In this document: positions 17,588 through 26,354 of the stretch, in pieces
How positions within the stretch are numbered: position 1 is the stretch's first letter
Layout: the number at the start of each line of letters is the position of its first letter
NCBI GenBank assembly: GCA_004005435.1
Contig: RZWH01000002.1
Location: 744,001 to 808,000 of the forward strand
Origin: Rhodobacteraceae bacterium CCMM004
Lineage (GTDB): Bacteria > Pseudomonadota > Alphaproteobacteria > Rhodobacterales > Rhodobacteraceae
DNA length: 64,000 nucleotides
Direction: 5' to 3'
Translations under genes and position numbers: made by a program
The notes under the pieces: model-generated
What the model was told of the DNA's origin: nothing
The model's input: only the letters and a program-made list of their open reading frames with translations
Databases searched by the model: none

Positions 17588-17899
17588 CTACGAAACAGAT
17601 TGAACACTCTCGAAGATCTCCAGGTCGGGCGGACCGAGATAGATGTCCGCGTGGGCGCCTGCCCCCCTGTGCGCCTCGCGGAACGCCTCGGACCGGGTCC
17701 AGTCCTGGAACGCCGCCGCGCTCTCCCACGCCGTATGCGAGGCGTAGAGGCGGTGATCGGCGCGCTCGGGGCCCTTGAGCAGGTGGAACGCCAGGAACCC
17801 CGGCACCGATTTCAGATGGCTGTCTCTGCGGGTCCAGACCTCTTCGAAGTCGGTCTCCCGCCCCAGCCTTACCTTGAAGCGGTTCATCGTCAGATACAT
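17588..17899 (-). CDS. Antibiotic biosynthesis monooxygenase (ABM) domain protein
   Basis: 103 residues from an ATG 8 nt after a GGAGGG site; the sequence begins MYLTMNRFKV. Features of the dimeric alpha+beta ABM fold are visible: the first strand NRFKVRLG, FEEVWTRRDSHLKSVPGFLAFHLLKGP (split, about 15-45) and HTAWESAAAFQDWTRSEAFREAH. Relatives are small monooxygenases and heme-degrading IsdG-like proteins, but no heme ligand can be asserted. It follows the PLA2-like gene's promoter side (both minus strand) and is divergent from pth. Confidence 0.85.
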   Translation of the reverse strand: MYLTMNRFKVRLGRETDFEEVWTRRDSHLKSVPGFLAFHLLKGPERADHRLYASHTAWESAAAFQDWTRSEAFREAHRGAGAHADIYLGPPDLEIFESVQSVS

Positions 17900-17973
17900 C
17901 GCGCGGCCCTCCGAATTGCAATCGGCGGCAGGCTGGGGCATCCCTCGGCCCGGTGCAAGCAGGGGGCGCGGTG

Positions 17974-18654
17974 ATGCGACTCTTCGTCGGCCTGGGCAAT
18001 CCCGGGCCCAAATACGCGGGGAACCGCCACAACATCGGCTTCATGGCCGTGGACCGGATCGCCGAGGACCACGGCTTTGGCCCGTTCCGCGCCAAGTTCC
18101 AGGGGCGCATGAGCGAGGGGGTTCTGGGCGGCGAGAAGGTCGTGCTCTTGAAGCCCGAGACCTTCATGAACCTCTCCGGCCAGTCGGTGGGCGAGGCGAT
18201 GCGGTTCTACAAGCTCGCGCCGGGGGACGTCGTCGTGTTCCACGACGAGATCGACCTCGCGCCGGGCAAGCTCAAGGCCAAGACGGGCGGCGGACACGCG
18301 GGCCATAACGGCCTGCGGTCGCTCCACGCCCATGTCGGGGCCGACTTCCACCGCGTGCGCATGGGCGTGGGCCATCCCGGGCACAAGGACGCGGTTCCGG
18401 GCTACGTCCTGCGCGATTTCGCCAAGGCCGATGGAGGCTGGCTGGACGACATGCTGCGCGGGGTGTCGGACGGCGCGGCGGATCTGGCCCGCGGCGACAC
18501 CCCCCGGTTCCTGAACGCGGTGGCCCAGCGGTTAAGCCCGCCACGCCCCTCCACCGGCACCAAAGGGCCCAAGCCGGCACCCGAGGCGCCCGCTCCCGCA
18601 CCCGAGCCGGACACGCGGAGCGCGCTGCAACGTCTGGCCGACCGGTTCCGATGA
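17974..18654 (+). CDS. pth: Peptidyl-tRNA hydrolase
   Basis: 226 residues. It recycles peptidyl-tRNA released from ribosomes. The start MRLFVGLGNPGPKYAGNRHNIGF contains Asn10 and the catalytic His20; FMNLSGQSV and the catalytic-Asp loop HDEIDL follow, and GGHAGHNGLRS contains the substrate Asn. The C-terminal tail after about residue 185 is an extra proline/alanine-rich segment, common in this family of alphaproteobacteria. The stop overlaps the next gene by 4 bp (ATGA), so the two are translationally coupled. Confidence 0.95.
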   Translation: MRLFVGLGNPGPKYAGNRHNIGFMAVDRIAEDHGFGPFRAKFQGRMSEGVLGGEKVVLLKPETFMNLSGQSVGEAMRFYKLAPGDVVVFHDEIDLAPGKLKAKTGGGHAGHNGLRSLHAHVGADFHRVRMGVGHPGHKDAVPGYVLRDFAKADGGWLDDMLRGVSDGAADLARGDTPRFLNAVAQRLSPPRPSTGTKGPKPAPEAPAPAPEPDTRSALQRLADRFR

Positions 18655-19700
18655 GCCTCTCCGACGCCTTCGCCATCCAGGCCCGGGCCTGCGCCGCGCT
18701 CGGCTCGCCCTTCACCGCGCGGTTCATGACCCTCTGCGCCGAACGGTTGGACCGCCGGACGGCCATCGGCGCCCGCCTCCACGACTGGCCCGGAGAGGTC
18801 AGCAACCGCGGCGCCTCGGTGCCGTTGCGGCTGGCGGGATCGTTGCACCGCCTGGTGTTGGAGGGGGCGGCGCCGGAGCTGGCCGCCGTCTGGCCGCCCC
18901 ACGACCCCGGCGACGACGCGCTCTGGGCCGCGATCGCGGAGGCGCTGGAGCGGCACCGCGACCGGCTCGACGCCCTGCTCGATTGCGCGCCGCAGACCAA
19001 CGAGGTGCGGCGGTCGGCGGTGCTGATCCCCGTCATGCATGCGCTGGCGGATCGGTTCGGCCTGCCCCTGACGCTGAGCGAACTCGGGGCGAGCGGCGGC
19101 CTGAACCTGTTGGCCGACCGGTTCCTCCTGGATCTGGGCGGGGTGCGCCTGGGCCCGGCCGACGCCACCGTGCGCCTGACGCCCGAATGGCGCGGCCCCC
19201 CGCCCCGCGCGGCCGACCTGCGCGTCGCCGATCGGGCCGGGGTCGACCTGGCGCCGGTGGACCCGGGAACCGCGGAGGGGCGGTTGACGCTCCTGAGTTA
19301 TCTCTGGCCCGATCAGCCCGAGCGCTTGGCCCGCACCGACGCGGCGATCGCGCTGCGCGACGGTCCCGCCCCCGTCGCGGCCGGGGACGCGGCCCCGTGG
19401 CTGGAGCGGCGACTGGCCGAGGTGCCGGGCGGGACCGCCCACCTCGTCTATCACACCGTCGCCTGGCAGTACTTCCCGCCCGAGACCCAGGCCCGCGCCG
19501 CCGCCGCGCTCGAGGCCGCGGGCGCGGCGGCCACCGACGCCGCCCCCCTGGCCCGCCTGGCGATGGAGACCGACGGCGTGCAGTCCGGCGCGCGCCTGAC
19601 GCTGACGGTGTGGCCGGGCGGCGAACCCGTGACGCTGGGGCGCGCGGACTTCCACGGCCGCTGGGTGGACTGGCGGCCGCCAGACGGCGCGCTAGCTTGA
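18651..19700 (+). CDS. DUF2332 family protein
   Basis: 349 residues, cytoplasmic. The conserved DUF2332 parts are visible: an N-terminal helical region (SPFTARFMTLCAERL), PQTNEVRRSAVLIPVMHALA (about 118-137), the LTLSELGASGGLNLLADRF block (about 143-161), and a C-terminal HLVYHTVAWQYFPPETQ stretch. The GxSxGLN-like loop resembles a nucleotide- or SAM-binding turn, but the biochemical role is unknown. It begins inside the pth stop and ends 5 bp before the DUF2237 gene, so it belongs to the same transcript as both. Confidence 0.88.
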   Translation: MSLSDAFAIQARACAALGSPFTARFMTLCAERLDRRTAIGARLHDWPGEVSNRGASVPLRLAGSLHRLVLEGAAPELAAVWPPHDPGDDALWAAIAEALERHRDRLDALLDCAPQTNEVRRSAVLIPVMHALADRFGLPLTLSELGASGGLNLLADRFLLDLGGVRLGPADATVRLTPEWRGPPPRAADLRVADRAGVDLAPVDPGTAEGRLTLLSYLWPDQPERLARTDAAIALRDGPAPVAAGDAAPWLERRLAEVPGGTAHLVYHTVAWQYFPPETQARAAAALEAAGAAATDAAPLARLAMETDGVQSGARLTLTVWPGGEPVTLGRADFHGRWVDWRPPDGALA

Positions 19701-19705
19701 CCGCG

Positions 19706-20083
19706 ATGGACCAGGACCCCTCCGTCAACGCCCTCGGCGGCGCCCTCGCCGCCTGTTCGACCGATCCCGTGACCGGCTTTTTCCGCGACGGGCACTGCAA
19801 CACCTGCGACCAGGACACCGGCAGCCACACGGTCTGTGCCGTGATGACCGACGAGTTCCTGGCCTACTCCAAGTATCTGGGCAACGACCTGTCGACCCCG
19901 CGGCCCGAGTTCCGGTTTCCGGGGCTCAAGGCCGGGGATCGGTGGTGCCTCTGCGCCGCGCGGTTCCTGCAGGCGCATCAGGAGGGCGTGGCGCCCCAGG
20001 TCGACCTCGCCGCGACTCACCTGCGAGCGTTGGAGATCGTGCCGCTCGACGTCCTCGCCCGCTATGCCGTCGCCGACCCGTGA
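19706..20083 (+). CDS. DUF2237 family protein
   Basis: 125 residues, start ATG at 19706, 5 bp after the DUF2332 stop. The highly conserved core is present: FFRDGHCNTCDQDTGSHTVC (25-44), AVMTDEFLAYSKYLGNDLS and RPEFRFPGLKAGDRWCLCAARF, with a cysteine near the end of each block. The family is widespread in bacteria and has no established function; the conserved cysteines suggest metal or redox chemistry. It is the last gene of the pth transcript and is convergent with trpB. Confidence 0.92.
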   Translation: MDQDPSVNALGGALAACSTDPVTGFFRDGHCNTCDQDTGSHTVCAVMTDEFLAYSKYLGNDLSTPRPEFRFPGLKAGDRWCLCAARFLQAHQEGVAPQVDLAATHLRALEIVPLDVLARYAVADP

Positions 20084-20091
20084 TTCGGGTC
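20075..20091. terminator. Small hairpin between convergent DUF2237 and trpB
   Basis: GACCCG-TGATT-CGGGTC forms a 6-bp stem across the two converging stop codons. There is no T-run, so it is only a possible bidirectional terminator. Confidence 0.35.
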
Positions 20092-21322
20092 AGGCCATGG
20101 CGCCCATGTCGACGTTCAGCGCCTTGGCCACGGTAAAGATGTCCTTGTCCCCGCGGCCGCACATGTTCATGCAGATGATGTGCTCCTTGGGCAGTTCCGG
20201 CGCGATCTTCATCACGTGGGCGAGGGCGTGGCAGGGTTCGAGGGCGGGGATGATCCCCTCGGTCGCACAGCAGAGCTGGAACGCCTCCAGCGCCTCGGCG
20301 TCGGTGACGGCGACGTATTCGGCCCGGCCGATGTCGTGCAGCCAGGCGTGCTCGGGGCCGATCCCGGGATAGTCCAACCCGGCCGAGATCGAGTACCCCT
20401 CCAGGATCTGGCCATCGTCGTCTTGCAGCAGGTAGGTCCGGTTGCCGTGGAGCACACCCGGGCGCCCGCCGGTCAGGGAAGCGCAATGCGCCATCTCTTC
20501 GGTCACGCCCTTGCCCCCCGCCTCGACCCCGATGATCCGCACGTCGGTGTCGTCGAGGAAGGGATAGAACAGGCCCATGGCGTTCGACCCCCCGCCGATC
20601 GCGGCGACGATGGTGTCGGGCAGGCGACCCTCGGCCTCCTGCATCTGCGCCTTGGCCTCCTGACCGATGATCGCCTGGAAATCGCGGACCATCGCCGGAT
20701 AAGGGTGCGGACCGGCCACCGTGCCGATGCAGTAGAACGTGTCGCGCACGTTGGTCACCCAGTCCCTCAGCGCGTCGTTCATCGCATCCTTGAGCGTGCC
20801 GCGGCCCGAGGTAACCGGCACCACCTCGGCCCCAAGGAGGCGCATACGGAACACGTTGGGCGCCTGCCGTTCGACGTCGTGCGCGCCCATGTAGACCACG
20901 CAGCTCAGCCCGAACTTGGCACAGACCGTGGCGGTCGCCACGCCGTGCTGTCCGGCGCCTGTCTCGGCGATGATCCGGGTCTTGCCCATCCGCCGGGCGA
21001 GGATGATCTGACCCAGCACGTTGTTGATCTTGTGCGCGCCGGTGTGGTTCAGCTCGTCGCGCTTCATATAAACCGTGGCGCCGCCCAGATGCGCGGTCAG
21101 CCGGTCGCAGCGATAGAGCGGGCTGGGACGGCCCACGTAATGGGTCCAGAGATCGTGCATCTCGTCCCAGAAGCTCTGGTCGGTCTTGGCGTGCTCGTAT
21201 TGCCGCTCGAGTTCCAGGATCAGCGGCATCAACGTCTCGCTGACAAAGCGGCCGCCGAACTTGCCGAAGCGGCCGCGCTCGTCGGGGCCGGTCATGAAAC
21301 TGTTGATCAGGTCGTCGGGCAT
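20090..21322 (-). CDS. trpB: Tryptophan synthase beta subunit
   Basis: 410 residues from the ATG at 21322, which has GGAG 7 nt upstream; an ATG four codons earlier lacks this. It joins indole and serine to tryptophan with PLP. The PLP lysine lies in [16 protein letters not shown], and GGGSNAMG binds the phosphate; GRGDKD near the C-terminus closes the active site. In Rhodobacteraceae trpF, a small conserved gene and trpB stand in this order, with trpA often elsewhere; trpA is not in this window. Upstream lie four tandem palindromes. Confidence 0.96.
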   Translation of the reverse strand: MPDDLINSFMTGPDERGRFGKFGGRFVSETLMPLILELERQYEHAKTDQSFWDEMHDLWTHYVGRPSPLYRCDRLTAHLGGATVYMKRDELNHTGAHKINNVLGQIILARRMGKTRIIAETGAGQHGVATATVCAKFGLSCVVYMGAHDVERQAPNVFRMRLLGAEVVPVTSGRGTLKDAMNDALRDWVTNVRDTFYCIGTVAGPHPYPAMVRDFQAIIGQEAKAQMQEAEGRLPDTIVAAIGGGSNAMGLFYPFLDDTDVRIIGVEAGGKGVTEEMAHCASLTGGRPGVLHGNRTYLLQDDDGQILEGYSISAGLDYPGIGPEHAWLHDIGRAEYVAVTDAEALEAFQLCCATEGIIPALEPCHALAHVMKIAPELPKEHIICMNMCGRGDKDIFTVAKALNVDMGAMA

Positions 21323-21390
21323 GGTCGTCTCCATCCGCCGGTGCCGCCCATGTCTAGCGGCTCTGCCGCGCGGGCGCCATGGGGGGCGAC

Positions 21391-21485
21391 AAGGCGTTTC
21401 GAAACGCCTTGGCCCAAGCGATTTCGAAATCGCTTGGGCAAGCCGCTTCGAAGCGGCTTGTGCAAGGGCTTTCGAAAGCCCTTGC
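21391..21485. repeat. Four tandem perfect palindromes centred on TTCGAA
   Basis: Four perfect inverted repeats follow each other almost without spacing: 21391-21410 (20 bp), 21412-21439 (28 bp), 21439-21460 (22 bp) and 21462-21485 (24 bp). Each has TTCGAA at its centre, but the arms differ: GGCGT, GCCCAAGCGAT, CAAGCCGC and GCAAGGGCT. They lie between trpB and the small upstream gene; the last palindrome includes that gene's stop. Each could form its own stem or be a dimeric binding site. No known IS end was seen. Confidence 0.85.
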
Positions 21486-21715
21486 TACCGGACCCGTCGG
21501 ATTGGATGCGCGTTGCAGAAGACCACGAAGTGCCGACCGTTCTCGACCGCCTGATAGCCGCGGGCGGCGACCGCCCCGGCGAAGGCCGCGCGCCCGACGA
21601 GGCGCTCGACGTCGCGCACCTGACGCTTGACCACGCCGCCGCGGCGCGCCTCGCCGGACGTGAAGATCTGGTCGAGCCAGATGTCGGGGGTCAGATGCGG
21701 CGGCAGGGCGGGCAT
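21485..21715 (-). CDS. Small conserved hypothetical between trpF and trpB
   Basis: 76 residues from ATG at 21715 (a GTG five codons earlier is the alternative). The sequence begins MPALPPHLTPDIWLDQIF and contains GGVVKRQVRDVERLVG and NGRHFVVFCNAHPIRRVR. Small basic proteins of this type occur between trpF and trpB in related genomes and are sometimes mislabelled as phosphoribosylanthranilate isomerase. It has no isomerase motif. The compact alpha-beta pattern and positive charge could suit a nucleic acid-binding role, but nothing is established. Confidence 0.7.
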   Translation of the reverse strand: MPALPPHLTPDIWLDQIFTSGEARRGGVVKRQVRDVERLVGRAAFAGAVAARGYQAVENGRHFVVFCNAHPIRRVR

Positions 21716-21739
21716 GGCGCCAGCCTGCACCGCCCATGG

Positions 21740-22390
21740 TTACGCGGCAGTTAACGCCGATGCGGCCCGGCAGAAGGCGGCGATCTTGGCCCGGTCCTTG
21801 ACCCCGGGCGCCGATTCCACCCCGCTGGAGACGTCGACCTGCCGCGCGCCGGTCAGGCGCATCGCCTCGCCCACGGTGTCAGCCGTCAGGCCGCCCGCCA
21901 GCATCCACGGCACCGGCCAGCGCCGTCCGGCGATCAGCCGCCAGTCGAAGGTCAGGCCGTTGCCCCCCGGCAGCGCCGCGCCCGCCGGCGGCTTGGCGTC
22001 CACCAGGATCTGATCGGCCACCCGGGCGTAGCGGTCGAGCGCAGCGAAGTCAGCTGCCTCCGCGACGCCCACCGCCTTCATCACCGGCAGTCCGGTCCGG
22101 GCGCGGATCTGCGCCACCCGCTCAGGGGTCTCTCGCCCGTGGAGTTGCAGCATGTCCACCGGCACCCGGGACAGGAGTGCGTCCAGCACGGCATCGCCTG
22201 CGTCCACGGTCAGGGCGACCTTGCACACCCCCGGCGGCACCTCGGCGGCCAGGGCCGCGGCCCGCTCCACCGGGAGGTGGCGGGGCGATTTCTCGAAGAA
22301 GACGAACCCGACATAGGCCGCGCCGGCCGACACCGCCGCCGACAAGCCATCGCGCCCTGTCAGCCCGCAGATTTTGACCCGGGCGGACAT
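21740..22390 (-). CDS. trpF: Phosphoribosylanthranilate isomerase
   Basis: 216 residues, a single TIM barrel. It carries out the Amadori rearrangement of phosphoribosylanthranilate in tryptophan synthesis. The catalytic Cys is in VKICGLT (7-8) and the catalytic Asp in [26 protein letters not shown] and the phosphate loop MLAGGLT are all typical. The ATG overlaps the stop of the LapA-like gene (TGATG), so translation is coupled. Confidence 0.95.
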   Translation of the reverse strand: MSARVKICGLTGRDGLSAAVSAGAAYVGFVFFEKSPRHLPVERAAALAAEVPPGVCKVALTVDAGDAVLDALLSRVPVDMLQLHGRETPERVAQIRARTGLPVMKAVGVAEAADFAALDRYARVADQILVDAKPPAGAALPGGNGLTFDWRLIAGRRWPVPWMLAGGLTADTVGEAMRLTGARQVDVSSGVESAPGVKDRAKIAAFCRAASALTAA

Positions 22391-22749
22391 CAGCGCGGCG
22401 CGCTGCCGTCCTCCAGGAGCGCGAGCACGTCGTCGCCCTTGCCGCGCCGGGTCTCCTTGACCTTGGCCACCTCGCGCTCGAGCTTTTCCTTCTCGCGCCG
22501 CTGGGTGCGCGCCTCGACCCGGTGACGATGCTCGCGCAGCCACTCCCAGACGAAGCCGATCAGGATCCCCGCAAGGATCGCGCCGAAGATCACCAGGAAA
22601 TGCGGCAGCGTCGCCGACCAGCGCCAGCCCAGGAACCCCGCCATCTGTTCCGGCAGGACGCGCAGCGTCACGGGATCGTCGTTGGCCAGCGCCACGACGA
22701 CCAGAACCACCGCCAGGGCGGCGAGAAAAGCGTAACGGAGATAGCGCAT
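22390..22749 (-). CDS. LapA (DUF1049) domain membrane protein
   Basis: 119 residues with two transmembrane helices (about 5-22 and 49-68), separated by a short periplasmic segment [12 protein letters not shown], and a highly charged C-terminal coiled coil (72-108). This is the pattern of lipopolysaccharide assembly protein A-like proteins. It begins at the TAATG junction with ihfB and ends at the TGATG junction with trpF, an order seen in many Rhodobacteraceae. Function in this group is not established. Confidence 0.85.
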   Translation of the reverse strand: MRYLRYAFLAALAVVLVVVALANDDPVTLRVLPEQMAGFLGWRWSATLPHFLVIFGAILAGILIGFVWEWLREHRHRVEARTQRREKEKLEREVAKVKETRRGKGDDVLALLEDGSAPR

Positions 22750-23033
22750 TACATGTCCTCGTTGAGACGGTCCCGCAAAAGCTTCCCGGTCTTGAAGAAC
22801 GGAACATGCTTTTCTTCGACGTGAACGGATTCGCCGGTGCGGGGGTTCCGTCCGGTGCGGGCGTCCCGCTTCTTGACCGAGAATGCGCCGAACCCCCTGA
22901 GCTCGACACGGTCGCCACGCGCCATGGCGGAGATGATCTCGTCGAAGATCGTATTCACGATCCGCTCCACGTCGCGCTGATAGAGGTGAGGGTTCTCGTC
23001 AGCGATCCTCTGAACCAGCTCGGAGCGGATCAT
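22749..23033 (-). CDS. ihfB: Integration host factor subunit beta
   Basis: 94 residues from the ATG after GGGGAGA. It is the DNA-bending HU/IHF-type protein that pairs with IhfA. The start [17 protein letters not shown], the DNA-binding arm GRNPRTGE (about 62-69) with the intercalating proline, and [11 protein letters not shown] mark it as IHF-beta rather than HU. It follows rpsA, the usual neighbour, across a 294-bp gap containing the rpsA terminator. Confidence 0.95.
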   Translation of the reverse strand: MIRSELVQRIADENPHLYQRDVERIVNTIFDEIISAMARGDRVELRGFGAFSVKKRDARTGRNPRTGESVHVEEKHVPFFKTGKLLRDRLNEDM

Positions 23034-23264
23034 CACTGTCTCCCCGTTCGCATTAGGGATGCCATCTGCCGGGCATCTCCTGAACCAGTATATAAGGGAA
23101 TCCCCCTGCGGGAAACAACGCACCGCCTGTTTCTGGCCGCCTGCGCCGCCCGCACGACGGTCAAGCGCAGAAAATTATCCTGAGATTGACAGGGGATGCC
23201 CGTGTTAGCGGCACATCCAAGCATCTGAGGTTGCATTCCGGCGCACCGATTCGCGTCAAAGGAA

Positions 23265-23293
23265 ATCCCCCGCGACACGAGGCCGCGGGGGAT
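23265..23293 (-). terminator. Terminator downstream of rpsA
   Basis: On the minus strand a 10-bp stem ATCCCCCGCG / CGCGGGGGAT encloses a 9-nt loop and is followed by TTTCCTTT. It lies 35 bp after the rpsA stop and separates rpsA from ihfB. Confidence 0.75.
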
Positions 23294-23327
23294 CGGATCG
23301 GCTGGCGGGTCCAGGGACCCGCCGGGC

Positions 23328-25004
23328 TCAGTTGTCGCCCTTGAGCGCGGCGCCCAGGATGTCGCCCAGCGAGGCGCCGGAGTCGGACGAGCCATACTGC
23401 TCGACCGCTTCCTTCTCTTCGGCGATCTCGCGCGCCTTGATCGACAGGCCCAGGCGGCGGGTCTTCTGATCGACGTTGGTGACGCGGACGTCCACCTTGT
23501 CGCCCACCTGGAAGCGCTCGGGGCGTTGCTCGGCCCGGTCGCGGCTGAGGTCGGAGCGGCGGATGAAGGACTTGGCGCCCTCGTACTCCACCTCGATCCC
23601 GCCGTCCTCGATCGCGGTCACGGTGACGGTGACGATCGAGCCGCGCTTCACGCTGCCCACGGCCTCGGTAAAGCTGTCGTCCAACGCCTTGATCGAAAGC
23701 GAGATCCGCTCCTTGTCGACGTCCACCTCGGTGACGACCGCCTGCACGACGTCGCCCTTGTGGTAGTTGCGGATCGCCTCTTCGCCGCGCTGGTCCCAGC
23801 TCAGGTCGGAGAGGTGCACCATGCCGTCGATATCGCCGTCGAGGCCGACGAACAAACCGAACTCGGTGATGTTCTTGACCTCGCCCTCGACCTGCGTGCC
23901 CTCGGGATGGGTCTCGGCAAAGACCTCCCACGGGTTGCGCATGGTCTGCTTGAGCCCCAGGCTCACGCGGCGCTTTTGCGTATCGATCTCCAGGACCATG
24001 ACCTCGACCTCCTGGGAGGTGGACACGATCTTGCCCGGGTGGACGTTCTTCTTGGTCCAGGACATCTCGGAGACGTGGACCAGGCCCTCGACCCCCGGCT
24101 CCAGCTCCACGAAGGCGCCGTAGTCGGTGATGTTGGTGACGCGGCCGGTATGGACGCTGGCCAGCGGGAACTTGGCCTCGACGGTGTCCCACGGATCATC
24201 CTGGAGCTGCTTCATGCCCAGGGAGATTCGGTGGGTCTCCTTGTTGATCTTGATGACCTGGACCTTCACGGTCTCGCCGATCGACAGGATCTCGGAGGGG
24301 TGATTCACCCGGCGCCAGGCCATGTCGGTGACGTGCAGCAGGCCGTCCACACCGCCCAGATCGACGAAGGCGCCGTACTCGGTGATGTTCTTGACCACGC
24401 CGTCGACGGCCATGCCCTCGTGCAGCTTGGCGATAACCTCGGCGCGCTGCTCGGCGCGGGACTCTTCGAGGATCGCGCGGCGCGAGACCACGATGTTGCC
24501 GCGGCGGCGGTCCATCTTGAGGATCTGGAACGGCTGTTTGAGACCCATGAGCGGGCCGGCGTCGCGCACCGGGCGCACGTCCACCTGGCTGCCGGGGAGG
24601 AACGCGACGGCGCCGCCCAGATCGACGGTAAAGCCGCCCTTGACCCGGCCAAAGATCGCGCCCTCGACGCGGTTCTCGTCGGCATACGCCTTTTCGAGGC
24701 GGTCCCACGCGGCTTCGCGACGGGCCATCTCGTGGCTGATCACGGCCTCGCCGCGGGCGTTCTCGACCTGGCGGAGGTAGACCTCGACCTCGTCGCCGAC
24801 TTCGATCTCGGGGGCCTCGCCGGGCTTGGCGAATTCCTTGAGCTCGACGCGGCCTTCCATCTTGTAGCCGACGTCGATGATGGCCTGTCCGGCCTCGATG
24901 GCCAGGACCTTGCCTTTGACGACACTGCCCTCTTGCGGGGTGTCGATGTCGAAGCTTTCGTTGAGGAGGGCTTCGAATTCCTCCATGGACGTATTTTGAG
25001 CCAT
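23328..25004 (-). CDS. rpsA: 30S ribosomal protein S1
   Basis: 558 residues with six S1/OB-type repeats, recognisable by recurring NITEYGAFVDLGG, NITDYGAFVEL, NITEFGLFVGL and RISLGMKQ/RVSLGLKQ/RISLSIKA stretches. It recruits mRNA to the 30S subunit. The MAQNTSMEEFEALLNESF start and the C-terminal SSDSGASLGDILGAALKGDN tail are typical of alphaproteobacteria. In most genomes rpsA directly follows cmk; here a LysR gene and a DUF1127-like gene lie between them. Confidence 0.97.
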   Translation of the reverse strand: MAQNTSMEEFEALLNESFDIDTPQEGSVVKGKVLAIEAGQAIIDVGYKMEGRVELKEFAKPGEAPEIEVGDEVEVYLRQVENARGEAVISHEMARREAAWDRLEKAYADENRVEGAIFGRVKGGFTVDLGGAVAFLPGSQVDVRPVRDAGPLMGLKQPFQILKMDRRRGNIVVSRRAILEESRAEQRAEVIAKLHEGMAVDGVVKNITEYGAFVDLGGVDGLLHVTDMAWRRVNHPSEILSIGETVKVQVIKINKETHRISLGMKQLQDDPWDTVEAKFPLASVHTGRVTNITDYGAFVELEPGVEGLVHVSEMSWTKKNVHPGKIVSTSQEVEVMVLEIDTQKRRVSLGLKQTMRNPWEVFAETHPEGTQVEGEVKNITEFGLFVGLDGDIDGMVHLSDLSWDQRGEEAIRNYHKGDVVQAVVTEVDVDKERISLSIKALDDSFTEAVGSVKRGSIVTVTVTAIEDGGIEVEYEGAKSFIRRSDLSRDRAEQRPERFQVGDKVDVRVTNVDQKTRRLGLSIKAREIAEEKEAVEQYGSSDSGASLGDILGAALKGDN

Positions 25005-25177
25005 GTGGCTGTGGGTATCCTTCGGTGTGTTTTTGACGGGCCGGGCGGTTGGATCCGCCGGTCTTGGGTTGGATTGGTCCGGGCGACACGGATGCGGGAA
25101 ACAAGACAGGGCCGGCGGTGGACCGACCCTGCTCCAGTCTCACGATCACGGCTGTGCCGCCGTTTCGACCGGGCGGT

Positions 25178-25354
25178 CTATAAACGGAGCGGGGCGCGCG
25201 TGCAAGTGTTGTCCCGGGCCGGTGGCGGGACCGGCGGGGCGCGGCCCAACTCCGCGCCAAGGCCGACGTCGCGGAGAAGGCGCGGCGGCAGCGCGGCGAT
25301 TCCGACCGCCGCCGGCCGGGAACCGCGACGCCGCAGAAACGAGAAAAGGCGCAT
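25178..25354 (-). CDS. DUF1127-like small protein divergent from the LysR regulator
   Basis: 58 residues if it starts at the ATG at 25354 (MRLFSFLRRRGS); an in-frame ATG at 25384 is an alternative, and neither has a clear ribosome binding site. The stretch IAALPPRLLRDVGLGAE matches the DUF1127 pattern, in which a short helix with L-x-x-L and D-(I/V)-G-L is conserved. Such proteins are often encoded beside GcvA-type LysR genes in this family and may bind RNA. The C-terminal tail is proline-rich and unlike the family. Confidence 0.5.
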   Translation of the reverse strand: MRLFSFLRRRGSRPAAVGIAALPPRLLRDVGLGAELGRAPPVPPPARDNTCTRAPLRL

Positions 25355-25460
25355 GAGCAAGGGCGGCCACGTCCGTTGGATCATGAGTGTTACCGATGCT
25401 ATGCCCGCCCATATCCTCGATTTCCAACGCAAAGCCTGTACCATGTGATAAGCTGGCCTC

Positions 25461-26354
25461 ATGATGATGGAGCGTCTTCCACCGCTCGCCGCGGTTCGTG
25501 TGTTCGAGGCCGTGGCACGGCACCTCAACTTCACCCGCGCGGGAGAGGAGTTGGGGATGAGCCAGTCCGCCGTCAGCTATCAGATGCGGGTTCTGGAGGA
25601 GCGGATCGGGACCCGGCTGTTGGACCGCTCGCCGCGGGCCGTGCGCCTGACCGCCGAGGGGCGTCGTCTGGCGGCGCCGACGCAGGAGGCGTTCGACATT
25701 CTGCGCGCGACCTATGCCCCGGCGCGGCACAAGGCCCGGTCGCTGACCGTCTCCGCCCCGGCGTCGCTGGCGATCCAGTGGCTGGCACCGCGGCTGGGGC
25801 TGTTCCAGCTCGGCCACCCCGACCTCGCCCTGCGGCTGCTGACCGACCCGGCGGAGGGGGCCGACGACGCCGATGCGGCGTTGCGCTTTGCCGAGGACGT
25901 CCGCCCGGGAACGGCCAGCGTGCCGCTGTTCGTCCCGGACTTCGCCCCGATGTGGGCCCCGGCCTTCGACCCCGAGGGGCGGATCCGCCACCCCGGCGAC
26001 CTCGTCGACTTGCCCAGGCTGGCCGCCGGCGATCCCGCATGGACCCGCTGGTTCGACACGCAGGGGGTCGCCTGTCCTGCGGGCACCCTTCGCCCCGGTG
26101 TCACCTTCGACGCGCAGCCGGCCGAGGCCGCCGAGGCGCTGGCGGGGCGGGCCGCGGTGTTGCTGACCCCGCGCCTGTTTCGCGCCGACATCGCCGCCGG
26201 TCGACTGCGGCAGCCGTTTCCGGCCGTTCCGCTCCACCCTGGCCGCGTCTGGCTGGTGCACCGCGGCAGGGCCGCCCCGCCGCGCCCCGTGCGTCTGTTC
26301 CGCGACTGGCTGTTGGCCCAAGTGGCGGAAGAAGACCGATTCAGCGGCGGGTGA
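25461..26354 (+). CDS. LysR-family transcriptional regulator (GcvA-like)
   Basis: 297 residues with the typical N-terminal winged helix: [20 protein letters not shown] (6-25), then [21 protein letters not shown] as recognition helix region and RLTAEGRRL. The effector domain begins near residue 90 ([20 protein letters not shown]). The wording [17 protein letters not shown] is that of the GcvA/AmpR subgroup. It is divergent from the DUF1127-like gene, its likely target, and convergent with cmk, whose stop is 12 bp inside its 3' end. Confidence 0.9.
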   Translation: MMMERLPPLAAVRVFEAVARHLNFTRAGEELGMSQSAVSYQMRVLEERIGTRLLDRSPRAVRLTAEGRRLAAPTQEAFDILRATYAPARHKARSLTVSAPASLAIQWLAPRLGLFQLGHPDLALRLLTDPAEGADDADAALRFAEDVRPGTASVPLFVPDFAPMWAPAFDPEGRIRHPGDLVDLPRLAAGDPAWTRWFDTQGVACPAGTLRPGVTFDAQPAEAAEALAGRAAVLLTPRLFRADIAAGRLRQPFPAVPLHPGRVWLVHRGRAAPPRPVRLFRDWLLAQVAEEDRFSGG

